DNA from: CAVPWP01 sp963709395
GTDB lineage: Bacteria > Pseudomonadota > Alphaproteobacteria > Rhodobacterales > Rhodobacteraceae
Length of the DNA stretch: 64,000 nt
Direction: 5' to 3'
Assembly (NCBI GenBank): GCA_963709395.1
Contig: CAVPWP010000008.1
Span: 1 to 64,000, forward strand
The notes beneath the pieces were generated by a model that did no database searches, was not told the origin of the DNA, and worked only from the letters and a program-made list of their open reading frames with translations. How positions within the stretch are numbered: the first letter of the stretch is position 1; each line of letters begins with the position of its first letter. Below are positions 45,550-56,046 of this stretch, piece after piece. Both the position numbers and the translations under genes were made by a program.

Positions 45550-48162
45550 ATGACCGACGATTTGCCCCTTCCCCAAGAGGCGGAACGCCGCCTCAGATGG
45601 CCGTTGAGGCTGACCCACGCCGGCCTCGTCGCCGAGCGGGCTCTGCGCGCGTTCTGGCCCTTCATCACCATCGTTCTTGCCGTGCTCGCGGCTCTCATGC
45701 TCGGCGTACAGGATATCGCCGCGCTGGAAATCGCATGGGCCGGGGCGGTCGCAAGCGTGGTCGGCGGGATCGTGGCCCTTGTGCTCGGCCTTCGCGCCTT
45801 CAGGTGGCCGGGGCGGGCCGAGGCGCTGGCGCGGCTTGACGCCAGCCTGCCGGGCCGTCCGATCACCGCCCTTGCCGATACCCAGGCCATCGGGGCGGGC
45901 GATGCCGCCTCCGAAGCCGTCTGGCAGGCGCATGTCGCGCGCATGGCCGACAAGGTGAAAGCCGCCAAGGCGGTCGAACCCGATCTGCGCCTGGCCGACC
46001 GCGACCCCTATGCGCTGCGCTACGTGGCGCTGGCCGCCTTTGTCATGGCGCTTCTCTTCGGGTCCGTCTGGCGCATTGCCAGCGTTGGCGAGATGGCGCC
46101 GGGCGGCGGACAGGCGCTGGCCACCGGCCCCGCCTGGGAAGGCTGGATCGAGCCGCCGGCCCATACCGGCCGGCCCAGCATCTATCTCAACGACATCGAC
46201 GGGCGCACCCTCGAGATCGCCGAGGGCAGCCGCGTCACGATCCGGCTTTACGGCGAAATCGGCGCCCTGACCCTGTCCGAAACCGTGTCGGGCCGCACGG
46301 GCGAGGTTCCCCCGGCCTCCGAGTCGTCGCAGAGTTTCGAGATCACGCAGGACGGCACCATCGGAATCGACGGTCCCGGCGGGCGCAACTGGACCATCCG
46401 CGTGACCCCCGATGCCACCCCCGAAGTGCGGCTTGATGGCCCGGTCGAACGCGCGGCCACCGGCGAGATGCGCCAGCCGTTTGCGGTGTCCGACGACTAC
46501 GGTGTCGTCGCAGGCCGCGCGACCATCGTGCTGGACCTGCCCGCGGTCGACCGGCGCTACGGCCTGACGGTGGACCCCGAACCGCGCGATCCGGTCGTCC
46601 TCGACCTGCCGATGACGATCACCGGCGACCGCACGGAGTTCGTCGAGACCCTGATCGAGGACCTGTCGCAGCATCCCTGGGCCGGACTGCCGGTCACCCT
46701 GACGCTCGAGGTCGAGGACGCGGTGGGCCAGACCGGCGCCACCCCGGCCGAGGCGATCGTGCTTCCCGGCCGCCGGTTCTTCGAACCGCTCGCGGCGGCG
46801 GTGGTCGAACAGCGGCGTGACCTGCTGTGGTCGCGGTCGAATGCGCCGCGCATCGCGCAGGTGCTGCGCGCCGTGAGCCACCGCCCGGACGACATCTTCC
46901 GCGACGAAAGCGCCTACCTGATGCTGCGCACCGCGATCCGACGCCTTGAAGGCGGCGTTGCCGATGGCGGGATTTCCGACGCGTTGCGCGACGAGATCGC
47001 GGAAGCCCTCTGGACCGTGGCGCTGAAGATCGAGGAGGGAGACCTGTCGGACGCGCTCGAGCGTCTGCGCCGGGCGCAGGACCAGCTTGCCGAGGCCATT
47101 CGCAACGGCGCCAGCGAAGAGGAAATCGCCGAACTGATGCAGGAACTGCGCGAGGCGATGCAGGACTACATGCGCCAGCTGGCCCAGCAGGGGCAGCAGG
47201 ACGGGCAGGACATGGCCCAGAACCAGCAGGACATGCAGGAAATCACGGGCGACCAGCTGGAACAGATGCTCCAGCGCCTGCAGGAACTCATGGAGCAGGG
47301 CCGCATGGCCGAGGCGCAGGAGCTTCTCGACCAGCTGCGCCAGATGATGGAGAACATGCAGGTCGCACAGGGCCAGCAGGGTCAGGGCCAGCCCAGCCCC
47401 GGCCAGCAGGCGATGGAAGGCCTGGCCGAGACGCTGCGCCAGCAGCAGGGCCTGTCGGACGAGACCTTCGGTGACCTGCAGGAGCAGTTCAATCCCGGCC
47501 AGCAGGGGCAACAGGGCCAGCAAGGGCAACAGGGTCAGCAGGGCCAGCAACCCGGCCAGCAGCAGGGTCAGGGCCAGGGCGAGGGGCTTGGACAGGGCCA
47601 GGGTCAGGGCGAACAGTTCGGCGACCAGACGGGTCCCGGACAGGGACAGGGCAACGGTCAGGATCCCGGCGGCAACCTTGCCGACCGCCAGCAGGCGCTG
47701 CGTGACGAGCTTCAGCGCCAGCAGCAGGGCTTGCCCGGCGCCGGCACCCCCGAAGGCGACGCCGCGCGTGAGGCGCTCGACCGCGCGGGCCGTGCGATGG
47801 ACAACGCCGAAGAGTCGCTGAGGCAGGACGATTTCGCCGGCGCCCTCGATGACCAGTCCGAGGCCCTCGAGGCCTTGCGGGAAGGCATGCGCGAGCTTGG
47901 CGAGATGATGGCGCAACAACAGCAGGAAGGTCAGCCCGGCGGTCAGGCGATGGGGCAGGGCGACCCGCTGGGCCAGCGCGACCCCCTGGGGCGCGAAGCC
48001 GGTCAGAACGGCCGCATGGGCACCGATCAGCAGCTCTTGCAGGGTGAAGACGTCTATCGCCGCGCCGAGGAGCTTCTTGACGAGATCCGCAAGCGGTCGG
48101 GCGAACAGCAGCGCCCCGAGGCCGAGCGGGACTATCTCAAGCGTCTGCTCGAACGGTTCTAG
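45550..48162 (+). CDS. TIGR02302/DUF4175-family membrane protein, Gln/Gly-rich
   Basis: 870 residues. Two hydrophobic segments lie within residues about 33-85 and a third near 155-177 (LAAFVMALLFGSVWRIASVG). A periplasmic-looking part follows, with WIEPPAHTGRPSIYL. Residues about 520-800 are very rich in Gln and Gly (repeats of GQQ, QGQ and PGQ at 47,490-47,650), with helical parts such as QMLQRLQELMEQGRM. The end is RSGEQQRPEAERDYLKRLL. The family is found in Rhodobacterales next to lysA. Function unknown. Intact. Confidence 0.8.
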   Translation: MTDDLPLPQEAERRLRWPLRLTHAGLVAERALRAFWPFITIVLAVLAALMLGVQDIAALEIAWAGAVASVVGGIVALVLGLRAFRWPGRAEALARLDASLPGRPITALADTQAIGAGDAASEAVWQAHVARMADKVKAAKAVEPDLRLADRDPYALRYVALAAFVMALLFGSVWRIASVGEMAPGGGQALATGPAWEGWIEPPAHTGRPSIYLNDIDGRTLEIAEGSRVTIRLYGEIGALTLSETVSGRTGEVPPASESSQSFEITQDGTIGIDGPGGRNWTIRVTPDATPEVRLDGPVERAATGEMRQPFAVSDDYGVVAGRATIVLDLPAVDRRYGLTVDPEPRDPVVLDLPMTITGDRTEFVETLIEDLSQHPWAGLPVTLTLEVEDAVGQTGATPAEAIVLPGRRFFEPLAAAVVEQRRDLLWSRSNAPRIAQVLRAVSHRPDDIFRDESAYLMLRTAIRRLEGGVADGGISDALRDEIAEALWTVALKIEEGDLSDALERLRRAQDQLAEAIRNGASEEEIAELMQELREAMQDYMRQLAQQGQQDGQDMAQNQQDMQEITGDQLEQMLQRLQELMEQGRMAEAQELLDQLRQMMENMQVAQGQQGQGQPSPGQQAMEGLAETLRQQQGLSDETFGDLQEQFNPGQQGQQGQQGQQGQQGQQPGQQQGQGQGEGLGQGQGQGEQFGDQTGPGQGQGNGQDPGGNLADRQQALRDELQRQQQGLPGAGTPEGDAAREALDRAGRAMDNAEESLRQDDFAGALDDQSEALEALREGMRELGEMMAQQQQEGQPGGQAMGQGDPLGQRDPLGREAGQNGRMGTDQQLLQGEDVYRRAEELLDEIRKRSGEQQRPEAERDYLKRLLERF

Positions 48163-48168
48163 GCGGCG

Positions 48169-49228
48169 TCACTCGCCGTCGCCATCTCCGCCGGTGACGT
48201 TCGAAATGCTTTCGGTGGTCCGGGTCAGAAGGCCTTCGAGACCGTCGCGCACCGAATTCACCGAGTCCACATATCCCACGACCGCAGGCTCGAGAGCCGG
48301 CGCCTGCTGCGCGATCTGCGGCGCGAAGACGTAGCCGATCGCCAGAAGCGCCGCGATTACGATCATCAGCGTAAAGCCCCAGCGGAACCCCCGGCGATGC
48401 TGGGCCTCGACCACGACAGGGTCCGCGACCTCGACCGCTTCGGCGTGTTCCGAGGCCGGCCTGAGCGTCGAGTTGAGTTTGTCGATGTCGGGCAGAAGAT
48501 CGCCGCGCGATCCGGGCAGGGCGTCCTCGTCGCGATCGATGTCCTCGCCGCGCATCCGCGCGACATGGGCGCGCACGCCGCGCCGGTCCGGGGTGTCCTC
48601 GCCCTCGGTCAGGCCAAGCTCGGGCTGTGTCTCGAGCGCCTGCGCCTGTTCGGCGCGGCGCGCCTCGGATTCGCGCTCGGCCTCCTCGCGCAGAACGGTC
48701 AGGACCGTTTCGTCCAGCCGTTGCGACGGAGGCACGGGGGTGGCGGCAGGTGCGGGGGCGGCGGCAGGCGCTGGGGTGGCGTCGGCGTCTGCCGATCCTC
48801 TCGACTGCTTCCTCCTGCGTGCCGCGCTCATCTTCGTCGAACTCGTCATCGAACGCGTCATCATCTTCTTCGGCCCAGTTGTCGTCTCCGGCTTGGGCGA
48901 ATTCATCGCGGGGGGCTGCCTCCGCTTCGTCCGGTGTCTCCTCCGCTGCGGCGTGGTCGTCACCAAACGCTTCGACCTCTTCGGTCGGCTCGTCGAAGGC
49001 GGCTTCGGGTTCGGAGTAGGCCTCGGGTTCAGACCCGGGTTCCGTCTCGGTTTCAGACGCGGGTTCCGGGGACGCGGCGGGGCTTTCGGCCTCGGGCATC
49101 TCCGCCCCTTCGGGCAACTGGAACCACGTCTGGCCGCAGGCCGAGCATTGCACGTCCCGTCCGTCGTCCGGGATCATGCTGCCATCGACTTCGTATTGCG
49201 CGCCGCAGTTCGGGCATGTCAGCCGCAT
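48169..49228 (-). CDS. Zinc-ribbon protein with acidic region and one membrane helix, frameshift
   Basis: About 350 residues. The start RLTCPNCGAQYEVDGSMIP and VQCSACGQTWFQLP hold a CxxC-CxxC zinc ribbon (MJ0042 type). A long acidic, Pro-rich linker follows (SEPEAAFDEPTEEVEAFG, DDAFDDEFDEDE). After a frame change near 48790 comes LDETVLTVLREEAERESEAR, a helix near GFTLMIVIAALLAIGYVF, and a short end outside. It is divergent from ftsE, 205 bp away, as in other Rhodobacteraceae. Role unknown. Confidence 0.72.
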
Positions 49229-49433
49229 TCCTGCCCCCTCTCATCCCGGTGGTCGGCCCACCGTTTTTGTGCCTGAATGCCATATGTTGTATCAAAGGTG
49301 GAAAAAAACTCAAAGCCATGCCGAAGGTGCCGTTGAAACCCCCCTCGCGCTGAGGCAAAACTGTCGCGCTGGGCGGCAGGCGGGCAAACCGGAGACGGAA
49401 GGCACGCCGGACAACCCGGGCAAGGAGGCAGGC

Positions 49434-50111
49434 GTGATCGAGCTGGCAGGCGTGGGGATGAGCTATGGTGGCGACCCGCTTCTGTCGGATGTCACGCTGT
49501 CGCTGCGGCCGGGGTCGTTCCATTTCCTCACCGGGCCGTCGGGCGCGGGAAAGACGACCTTCCTCAAGCTCTGCTATCTGGGGCTTTTGCCCACCCAGGG
49601 GCATGTCCGGATCTTCGACAAGGACGCCGCGACCATGGACCGCGACGCCGTGGCCCGCGCCCGCCAGCGCATCGGTGTGGTGCACCAGGACTGCCGCTTC
49701 CTCGACCATCTGCCGATCGCCGCGAACATCGCCCTTCCGCTGAAGGTCGCGGGCCGGGGCGAGGATGGCGTGTCCGGCAATCTCGAAGAGCTTCTGGCCT
49801 GGGTCGGGCTGACCGCGCAGGCCGATGCGCTTCCGCCGACGCTGTCGGGCGGGGAGCGTCAGCGCGCCGCCCTGGCGCGCGCCGTCATCATGTCGCCCGA
49901 TGTCATTCTCGCGGATGAGCCCACGGGCAATGTCGACTGGGAAATGTCGGTGAGGCTCTTGTCGCTTCTGGTCGAACTGAACCGCATGGGAAAGACGGTC
50001 CTCATCGCGACCCATGACCTCAACCTGATCCGACAGGCGAAAAGCCAGGTGCCGGTGCGCGTGCTGCGTATCCGCGACCGTCAGGTGCAGCTTGCCGGGG
50101 CCGACCTGTGA
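49434..50111 (+). CDS. ftsE: Cell-division ATPase FtsE
   Basis: 225 residues from a GTG at 49434, with AAGGAGG upstream. Walker A GPSGAGKTTFLKLCY, Q-loop GVVHQDCRFLD, signature LSGGERQRAALARAV, Walker B VILADEPTGNVDWEM and His-loop LIATHDLNLI. FtsE with FtsX regulates septal peptidoglycan hydrolases during division. Its last 4 bases overlap ftsX (GTGA). Intact. Confidence 0.93.
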   Translation: MIELAGVGMSYGGDPLLSDVTLSLRPGSFHFLTGPSGAGKTTFLKLCYLGLLPTQGHVRIFDKDAATMDRDAVARARQRIGVVHQDCRFLDHLPIAANIALPLKVAGRGEDGVSGNLEELLAWVGLTAQADALPPTLSGGERQRAALARAVIMSPDVILADEPTGNVDWEMSVRLLSLLVELNRMGKTVLIATHDLNLIRQAKSQVPVRVLRIRDRQVQLAGADL

Positions 50112-51010
50112 CGCTGACCGACACCCTGCGCGCGGCGACCCTCGGTGATGCCCGCGCCGACGACATCGTGCCGCCCACAGGGTTTACCGCATGGCTGACC
50201 GTCTTCACCTCGGCCGCGATGGCGCTTCTGGCGGTGTTCGCGCTGGCGCTGTCATTTGCCACCGGACGGCTTGCCGACCGGTGGGAGGGCGAGTTGGCCC
50301 AAAGCTCGACCATCCGCATCTCGGCACCCGCGGGGCAGGTGGCCGCGCAGACGCAGGCCGCGCTGCGGGTTCTCGACCAGACGCCGGGCGTGCAGTCCGC
50401 CCGCGCGCTGACGCCCGAGGAACAGGCGGCCCTGCTCGAGCCGTGGTTCGGCCCCGACCTGCCGCTGGCGGGGCTGCCGGTGCCGCAACTGATCGAGGTG
50501 CGCGAAACGCTTGAGGGGTTCGACGCGCAAGGTTTGCGTCTGCGCCTCGGCGCCGAGGCGCCGGGGGCCGTGCTTGACGACCATACCCGCTGGCGCCGGC
50601 CGCTTGTCGCCGCGGCCGAGCGGATGCGGACGCTGGGCTATGTCTCGATCGCGCTGATCGCGGCGGCCACGGCGGCGATGATCACGCTGGCGGCGGGCGC
50701 GTCGCTGGCCGCCAATGCGCAGGTCATCGGCGTGCTGCGCCTGATCGGTGCGCGCGACGTCTTCATCGCCCGGGCCTTCGTGCGCCGCTTCACTCTGCGC
50801 GCGCTGGTCGGCGCCGCCATCGGCACCGCTTTCGCCATGGCCGCGATCGCCGTGCTGCCGTCCGCCGGCCCCGAGGCGAGCTTTCTGACCGGGCTCGGCT
50901 TTCGCGGCGCGGAATGGTTCTGGCCGCTGTCGGTGCCGCCGCTTGCCGCCATCGTCGCCTTCTGGGCCACGCGCACCGCCGCGCTGCGCCGTCTCAAGGA
51001 CATCGCCTGA
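50108..51010 (+). CDS. ftsX: Cell-division permease FtsX
   Basis: 300 residues, GTG start overlapping the ftsE stop. Four transmembrane segments (about 29-50, 175-200, 222-245, 268-290), with the large extracellular loop (residues 55-170) between the first two, as in FtsX. The loop has STIRISAPAGQVAAQTQAA and LDQTPGVQSARALTPEEQ. The second half has NAQVIGVLRLIGARDVFIAR, the conserved FtsX core. It passes the FtsE signal to periplasmic hydrolase activators. Overlaps plsC (TGATG). Confidence 0.9.
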   Translation: MTLTDTLRAATLGDARADDIVPPTGFTAWLTVFTSAAMALLAVFALALSFATGRLADRWEGELAQSSTIRISAPAGQVAAQTQAALRVLDQTPGVQSARALTPEEQAALLEPWFGPDLPLAGLPVPQLIEVRETLEGFDAQGLRLRLGAEAPGAVLDDHTRWRRPLVAAAERMRTLGYVSIALIAAATAAMITLAAGASLAANAQVIGVLRLIGARDVFIARAFVRRFTLRALVGAAIGTAFAMAAIAVLPSAGPEASFLTGLGFRGAEWFWPLSVPPLAAIVAFWATRTAALRRLKDIA

Positions 51011-51747
51011 TGCAATGGATCCGGTCGCTGGTCTTCAACATCTCGATGTATGTGGCGATGCTGGTGCTCGCGGTCGCGTTCTTTCCCTTCGCGGTGTTCA
51101 GCCGGAACGCGGCCTTCGCGGCCTGCCACACCTATTGCCGCTATGTGATCTGGACGGCGGGGTGGATGATCGGCCTGCGGTCCGAGGTGCGCGGCACACC
51201 GCCCAAGGGCGAAGTGATGATCGCGGCCAAGCACCAGTCGTTCCTCGACATCCTGCTGATCTTCCACGCGGTTCCGCGCGGCAAGTTCATCATGAAGCGC
51301 GAGCTGCTGTTCGCGCCGCTCATCGGCCAGTATGGCTGGCGCATCGGCTGCGTGCCAGTCAACCGTGGCAAGCGCGGACAGGCCATCGCCAAGATGCTGC
51401 GCGACGTTTCCGAGGGGCTGCAAAGCCCCGGACAGCTGATCATCTATCCGCAGGGCACCCGCGTTCCGCCGGGCGACGTGCGGCCCTACAAGATCGGCAC
51501 CGGCCTTCTCTACCAGGACCTCGGCCAGCCCTGCCACCCGGTGGCGACAAACGTGGGCGTGTTCTGGCCGAAGCGCGCCGTGCTGCGCAAACCCGGACTT
51601 GCGGTGGTCGAGTTCCTTGACCCGATCCCGCCGGGGCTGCCCAAGGACGCGTTCATGAGCCGTCTGGCGGATGCGGTCGAGACCCGGTCGAACGCGCTGA
51701 TGGCCGAGGCGGGGTTCGATGCCGGAGGGGCGAATGCGGACGATTGA
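51010..51747 (+). CDS. plsC: 1-acyl-sn-glycerol-3-phosphate acyltransferase
   Basis: 245 residues. A hydrophobic start (residues 7-30) anchors it. The acyltransferase motifs are AAKHQSFLDILLIF (HxxxxD, with Lys before it in place of Asn), GWRIGCVPVNRGKRGQAI, LIIYPQGTRVPPGD (in place of EGT) and PCHPVATNVGVFWP. It makes phosphatidic acid. It overlaps ftsX (TGATG) and the flavoprotein (14 bases). Confidence 0.9.
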   Translation: MQWIRSLVFNISMYVAMLVLAVAFFPFAVFSRNAAFAACHTYCRYVIWTAGWMIGLRSEVRGTPPKGEVMIAAKHQSFLDILLIFHAVPRGKFIMKRELLFAPLIGQYGWRIGCVPVNRGKRGQAIAKMLRDVSEGLQSPGQLIIYPQGTRVPPGDVRPYKIGTGLLYQDLGQPCHPVATNVGVFWPKRAVLRKPGLAVVEFLDPIPPGLPKDAFMSRLADAVETRSNALMAEAGFDAGGANADD

Positions 51748-52340
51748 GACCGTGGCGGCGCTCGAGGCGCTCTATGACAGGCCGTCGGGCGGATCGCTCG
51801 ACAAGGTGACGCCGCACCTGACCCCGGCCTATCGCCGCTGGATCGACGACGTCGCGCTTCGCCGTCCTGTCGACTGTCGGCCCCCACGGCACCGACGCCA
51901 GCCCGCGCGGCGACGACGGCCCGGTGGTGCGGATCCTCGACGAACGAACCCTCGCGCTGCCCGACTGGCGCGGCAACAACCGGCTCGACAGCCTGCGCAA
52001 CATCGTGGCGGACGGGCGGGTGTCGCTGATGTTCCTCGTGCCGGGCTCGACCAATGTGGTCCGGATCAACGGCGCCGCGAAGATCACCGCCGATCCCGAC
52101 ATGCTGGCACCCTTCGCGCGCGACGGGGCGCTGCCGCGCACGGTGATCGTGATCGGCGTGGACGAGGTCTATTTCCAGTGTGCCCGCGCGATCCTGAGGT
52201 CGCGTCTCTGGTCGGGCGCGGACGAGACCGCGGCCCTTCCGACGGCGGGCGAGATGCTGCGCGACGCGACCGATGGCGCGGTGGATGCTTCGGCCTACGA
52301 CGCCGACTGGCCCGGCCGCGCGGCGGCGTCGATGTGGTGA
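51734..52340 (+). CDS. PPOX-class flavoprotein (pyridoxamine 5'-phosphate oxidase fold), one frameshift
   Basis: About 200 residues. The start VAALEALYDRPSGGSLDKV runs to a frame change near 51865; after it STVGPHGTDASPRGDDG, LALPDWRGNNRLDSLRN and LFLVPGSTNVVRINGAAKI show the FMN-binding split barrel. VYFQCARAILRSRLWSG is the typical end of the MSMEG_1061-like group. Substrate unknown. It starts within the plsC end and is convergent with the CIA30 gene. Confidence 0.75.
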
Positions 52341-52347
52341 GGTTGGG

Positions 52348-52904
52348 CTACGTGGCGCCCGTGACAGTCCCAAGGGCCGCGACCGACAGGTCCGCCTTGT
52401 AATCGCGGCCATAGGCCACCACCGCGATCGACCGCACCAGTTCGGGGTTGATCGACCGGGGCATCATCCCGCCCGAAGACCGGAAGTCGGTCAGCGGGAT
52501 CGTCACCTCGGCCCAGTCGGGCCCGGTCTCGAACGCCGCCTGGTAGTATTGCCAGGGCAGGACCGTGAGAACCGTCCTGAGATGGACGAAATAGCCTTCG
52601 CCATTGCCGCGCACCCTCAGCCGCAGGCCGGTCACGTTTTCGGCCAGGCCCTGCTGCACATAGGTTCGCGCCTGGATGAAGCCGCCCGAGTTCGCGGTCG
52701 AGACGGTACCGGTCAGCCGAAGCGCGCCGTCCTCCATCCCGGCGCTGCCCTGGGATTCGCCGCCCATCACGGTATCGGCCAGGTAGATCCATTCGAGATC
52801 GCCGGCGGGGGTCATTTCACCACCTCCCAAGTCCTGTGCCGCCCCGGACCGGGGGGCCAGCGCCAGCGTGGCGAGGCCCGCGAGGACGCCACGGCGCGCG
52901 ACCC

Positions 52905-52908
<4 letters not shown>
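52348..52908 (-). CDS. CIA30-family protein
   Basis: 186 residues. A signal of Tat-like type (ARRGVLAGLATLALA, ending GAAQ). The CIA30 (complex I intermediate-associated protein 30) galactose-binding-like fold is shown by DTVMGGESQGSAGMEDGALR, GYFVHLRTVLTVLPWQYYQA and RSIAVVAYGRDYKADLSV. Bacterial members lack a known role. Its start overlaps the accA stop (ATGA, 4 bases), so the two are one operon. Confidence 0.78.
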
Positions 52909-53867
<959 letters not shown>

Positions 53868-54020
53868 CAAGACAATCCAGTGGCTGCTGTTCTTTCCGTA
53901 TATGACCTCGCGCGCGGTGACATGCAACGCCGCGGGAGTTCGGCAAGCCTCTCAATTTCAGTTGTTTGCGTCTCGATTCGCCGAGTATGAAAAGGAACCA
54001 TCCGCTTGGGGAAGAGCGAT

Positions 54021-54737
54021 ATGATCAAGAAACTACTGGCCGAGTTCGTCGGCACATTCTGGTTGGTGTTCGGCGGCTGCGGCGCCGCGATCCTTGCCAC
54101 CGGCAACCCCGACGTCGGGATCGGCTGGCTGGGCGTGGGACTGGCCTTCGGCCTGACCGTCCTGACGATGGCCTATGCGGTGGGCGGCATCTCGGGCGGA
54201 CATTTCAATCCCGCCGTCTCTCTCGGTCTGATGATCGGCGGCCGCTTCGACGCCAAGGAATTGATCCCCTATTGGGTGGCCCAGGTCGCGGGCGGCATCG
54301 TCGCGGCCGTGGTCCTTTATGTCATCGCATCGGGGCAGGCGGATTTCGCGGGGCCGGGCGGCTTTGCGTCCAACGGCTACGGGGTGGCCTCGCCCGGCGG
54401 GTTCTCGCTGACCGCGGCCTTCGTGACCGAGATCGTGGCGACGGCGATGTTCCTCGTGATCATCCTGGGCGCCACGTCGAAGGGCGTACCCGCGGGCTTC
54501 GCCCCTATCGCCATCGGTCTGGGCCTGACGCTGATCCACCTCTTCACGATCCCGGTCACGAACGCCTCGGTGAACCCGGCGCGCTCCACCGGGGTCGCGT
54601 TCTTTGCCGATGGCCCGGCCCTGTCGCAACTCTGGCTGTTCTGGGTGGCCCCGCTGATCGGCGCGGCGGTCGGGGCGCTTGTCTGGAAGGCGCTGGCCCC
54701 TCAGCATGACGAGGTCATGGCGCCGTCGCAGGAATGA
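54021..54737 (+). CDS. aqpZ: Aquaporin Z
   Basis: 238 residues. Six helices and two NPA boxes: SGGHFNPAVSLGLM and TNASVNPARSTGVAFF. The selectivity residues Phe (GTFWLVFGG helix 1 side) and Arg (NPAR) fit a water channel, with the His of TLIHLFTIPVTN, typical of AqpZ. The ATG at 54021 is preferred over an upstream TTG at 54006 by the family start IKKLLAEFVGTF. It lets water cross the inner membrane. Divergent from accA. Confidence 0.93.
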   Translation: MIKKLLAEFVGTFWLVFGGCGAAILATGNPDVGIGWLGVGLAFGLTVLTMAYAVGGISGGHFNPAVSLGLMIGGRFDAKELIPYWVAQVAGGIVAAVVLYVIASGQADFAGPGGFASNGYGVASPGGFSLTAAFVTEIVATAMFLVIILGATSKGVPAGFAPIAIGLGLTLIHLFTIPVTNASVNPARSTGVAFFADGPALSQLWLFWVAPLIGAAVGALVWKALAPQHDEVMAPSQE

Positions 54738-54840
54738 CCTTCGCGAACGCGGGTCGGACGTGTGTCCGGCCGGCTCCGCCCTTTCTTTCGAAACGCTTCG
54801 GGGCATTTCCCGAACCTGGGCGGCCCGCCGATAGGTGTCC

Positions 54841-55797
54841 TCAGTCGGCGATCATCTCGGCCTGGCGCACGATCACCTCGGCCTGTCGGATCGAGGCGAG
54901 ATCGACCAGCCGCCCCTTGTAGACCGCGGCCCCCTGTCCGGTGCGCGTGGCCTCGTCCATCGCCGCCAGGATCTCGCGCGCCTCGGTCACGGCCGCCTCG
55001 GACGGGGTGAAGACCTCGTTCGCCATCGCCACCTGGCGGGGGTGGATTGCCCATTTTCCGACCATGCCCAGTGTTGCCGAGCGCAGCGCCTGGGCGCGGA
55101 AGCCCTCGTCGTCCGAGAAGTCGCCGAACGGCCCGTCGACCGGCAACACCCCATGCGTGCGGCAGGCCGCGACGATCGCCGCCTGCGCCCAGTGCCAGGG
55201 ATCGGACCAGTATTTCTGGCCCTCGCGGTGCATGTAGTAGTTTTCCTGCGTGCCGCCGATCCCGGTGGTCTGCATCCCCATGGACGCCGCGAAATCCGCC
55301 GCCCCCAGGCTCATCGCCTGCAGCCGGGGCGAGGAGGCCGCGATCTCCTCGACATGGGCGATGCCCGCCGCCGTCTCGATGATGACCTCGAGCCCGATGC
55401 GCTTGCCGCGCCCCTTCGAGGCCTCGACCGCCGAAACGACCGCATCGACGGCATAGACATCGGCCGCGCAGCCCACCTTGGGGATCATGATCTGGTCAAG
55501 CCGCTCGGAGGCGTTCTCGAGCAGGTCGACCACGTCGCGCACCCAGTAGGGGGTATCGAGCCCGTTGATCCGGACGCTGAGGTGCTTCGTCCCCCAGTCC
55601 ACGTCGCCGATCGCTTGAATCACGTTGCGCCGCGCCACGGCCTTGTCGTCGGGCGCCACCGAATCCTCGAGGTCGAGGTTCACGACATCCGCCGCACTCG
55701 CCGCCATCTTCGCGAAGATCGCGGGGCGCGAACCGGGGCCGAACAGCTGGCAGCGGTTGGGGCGGGCGACAGGGCTGGGCTGGACGCGGAAGCTCAT
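54841..55797 (-). CDS. mcl: L-malyl-CoA/beta-methylmalyl-CoA lyase (Mcl1 type)
   Basis: 318 residues. A CitE/HpcH aldolase fold: VNLDLEDSVAPDDKA (metal Asp/Glu), LSVRINGLDTPYWVRDVV, QIMIPKVGCAADVYAVDA, RIGLEVIIETAAGIAHVEE and LQAMSLGAADFAASMGMQ. The style closely fits Rhodobacter Mcl1, which splits malyl-CoA and methylmalyl-CoA to glyoxylate and acyl-CoA in the ethylmalonyl-CoA cycle. Family and reaction are known; exact use here is inferred. Divergent from dgcN, 249 bp away. Confidence 0.92.
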   Translation of the reverse strand: MSFRVQPSPVARPNRCQLFGPGSRPAIFAKMAASAADVVNLDLEDSVAPDDKAVARRNVIQAIGDVDWGTKHLSVRINGLDTPYWVRDVVDLLENASERLDQIMIPKVGCAADVYAVDAVVSAVEASKGRGKRIGLEVIIETAAGIAHVEEIAASSPRLQAMSLGAADFAASMGMQTTGIGGTQENYYMHREGQKYWSDPWHWAQAAIVAACRTHGVLPVDGPFGDFSDDEGFRAQALRSATLGMVGKWAIHPRQVAMANEVFTPSEAAVTEAREILAAMDEATRTGQGAAVYKGRLVDLASIRQAEVIVRQAEMIAD

Positions 55798-56046
55798 GGA
55801 TGCTCTCCGAAAGGATATTTCGTTTTCTGGGCTGCCCCCGACTAGAAAATTGCTGCACTGCATGCAAGACGATTTCGCGGTCGCAGCATGACCTGGCGCG
55901 GCCCTTGTGCGTCGCGGGAGAATCGTGCGCAAATCGACGTCGCTGCGAGGCTTCTTGCTGTACGTCCGGCGCCTGGCCGCAGAATTCGCGATGACATTTC
56001 CCAAAATCCGGGGATACATCGCACGACATCCCGACGGAGCACCTCG

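Noticed and set aside
47490..47660. Repeats at 47.5 kb as a CRISPR array or minisatellite element
   Set aside because: They are in-frame codons for Gln and Gly in an intact gene, with no spacers and no constant unit length.
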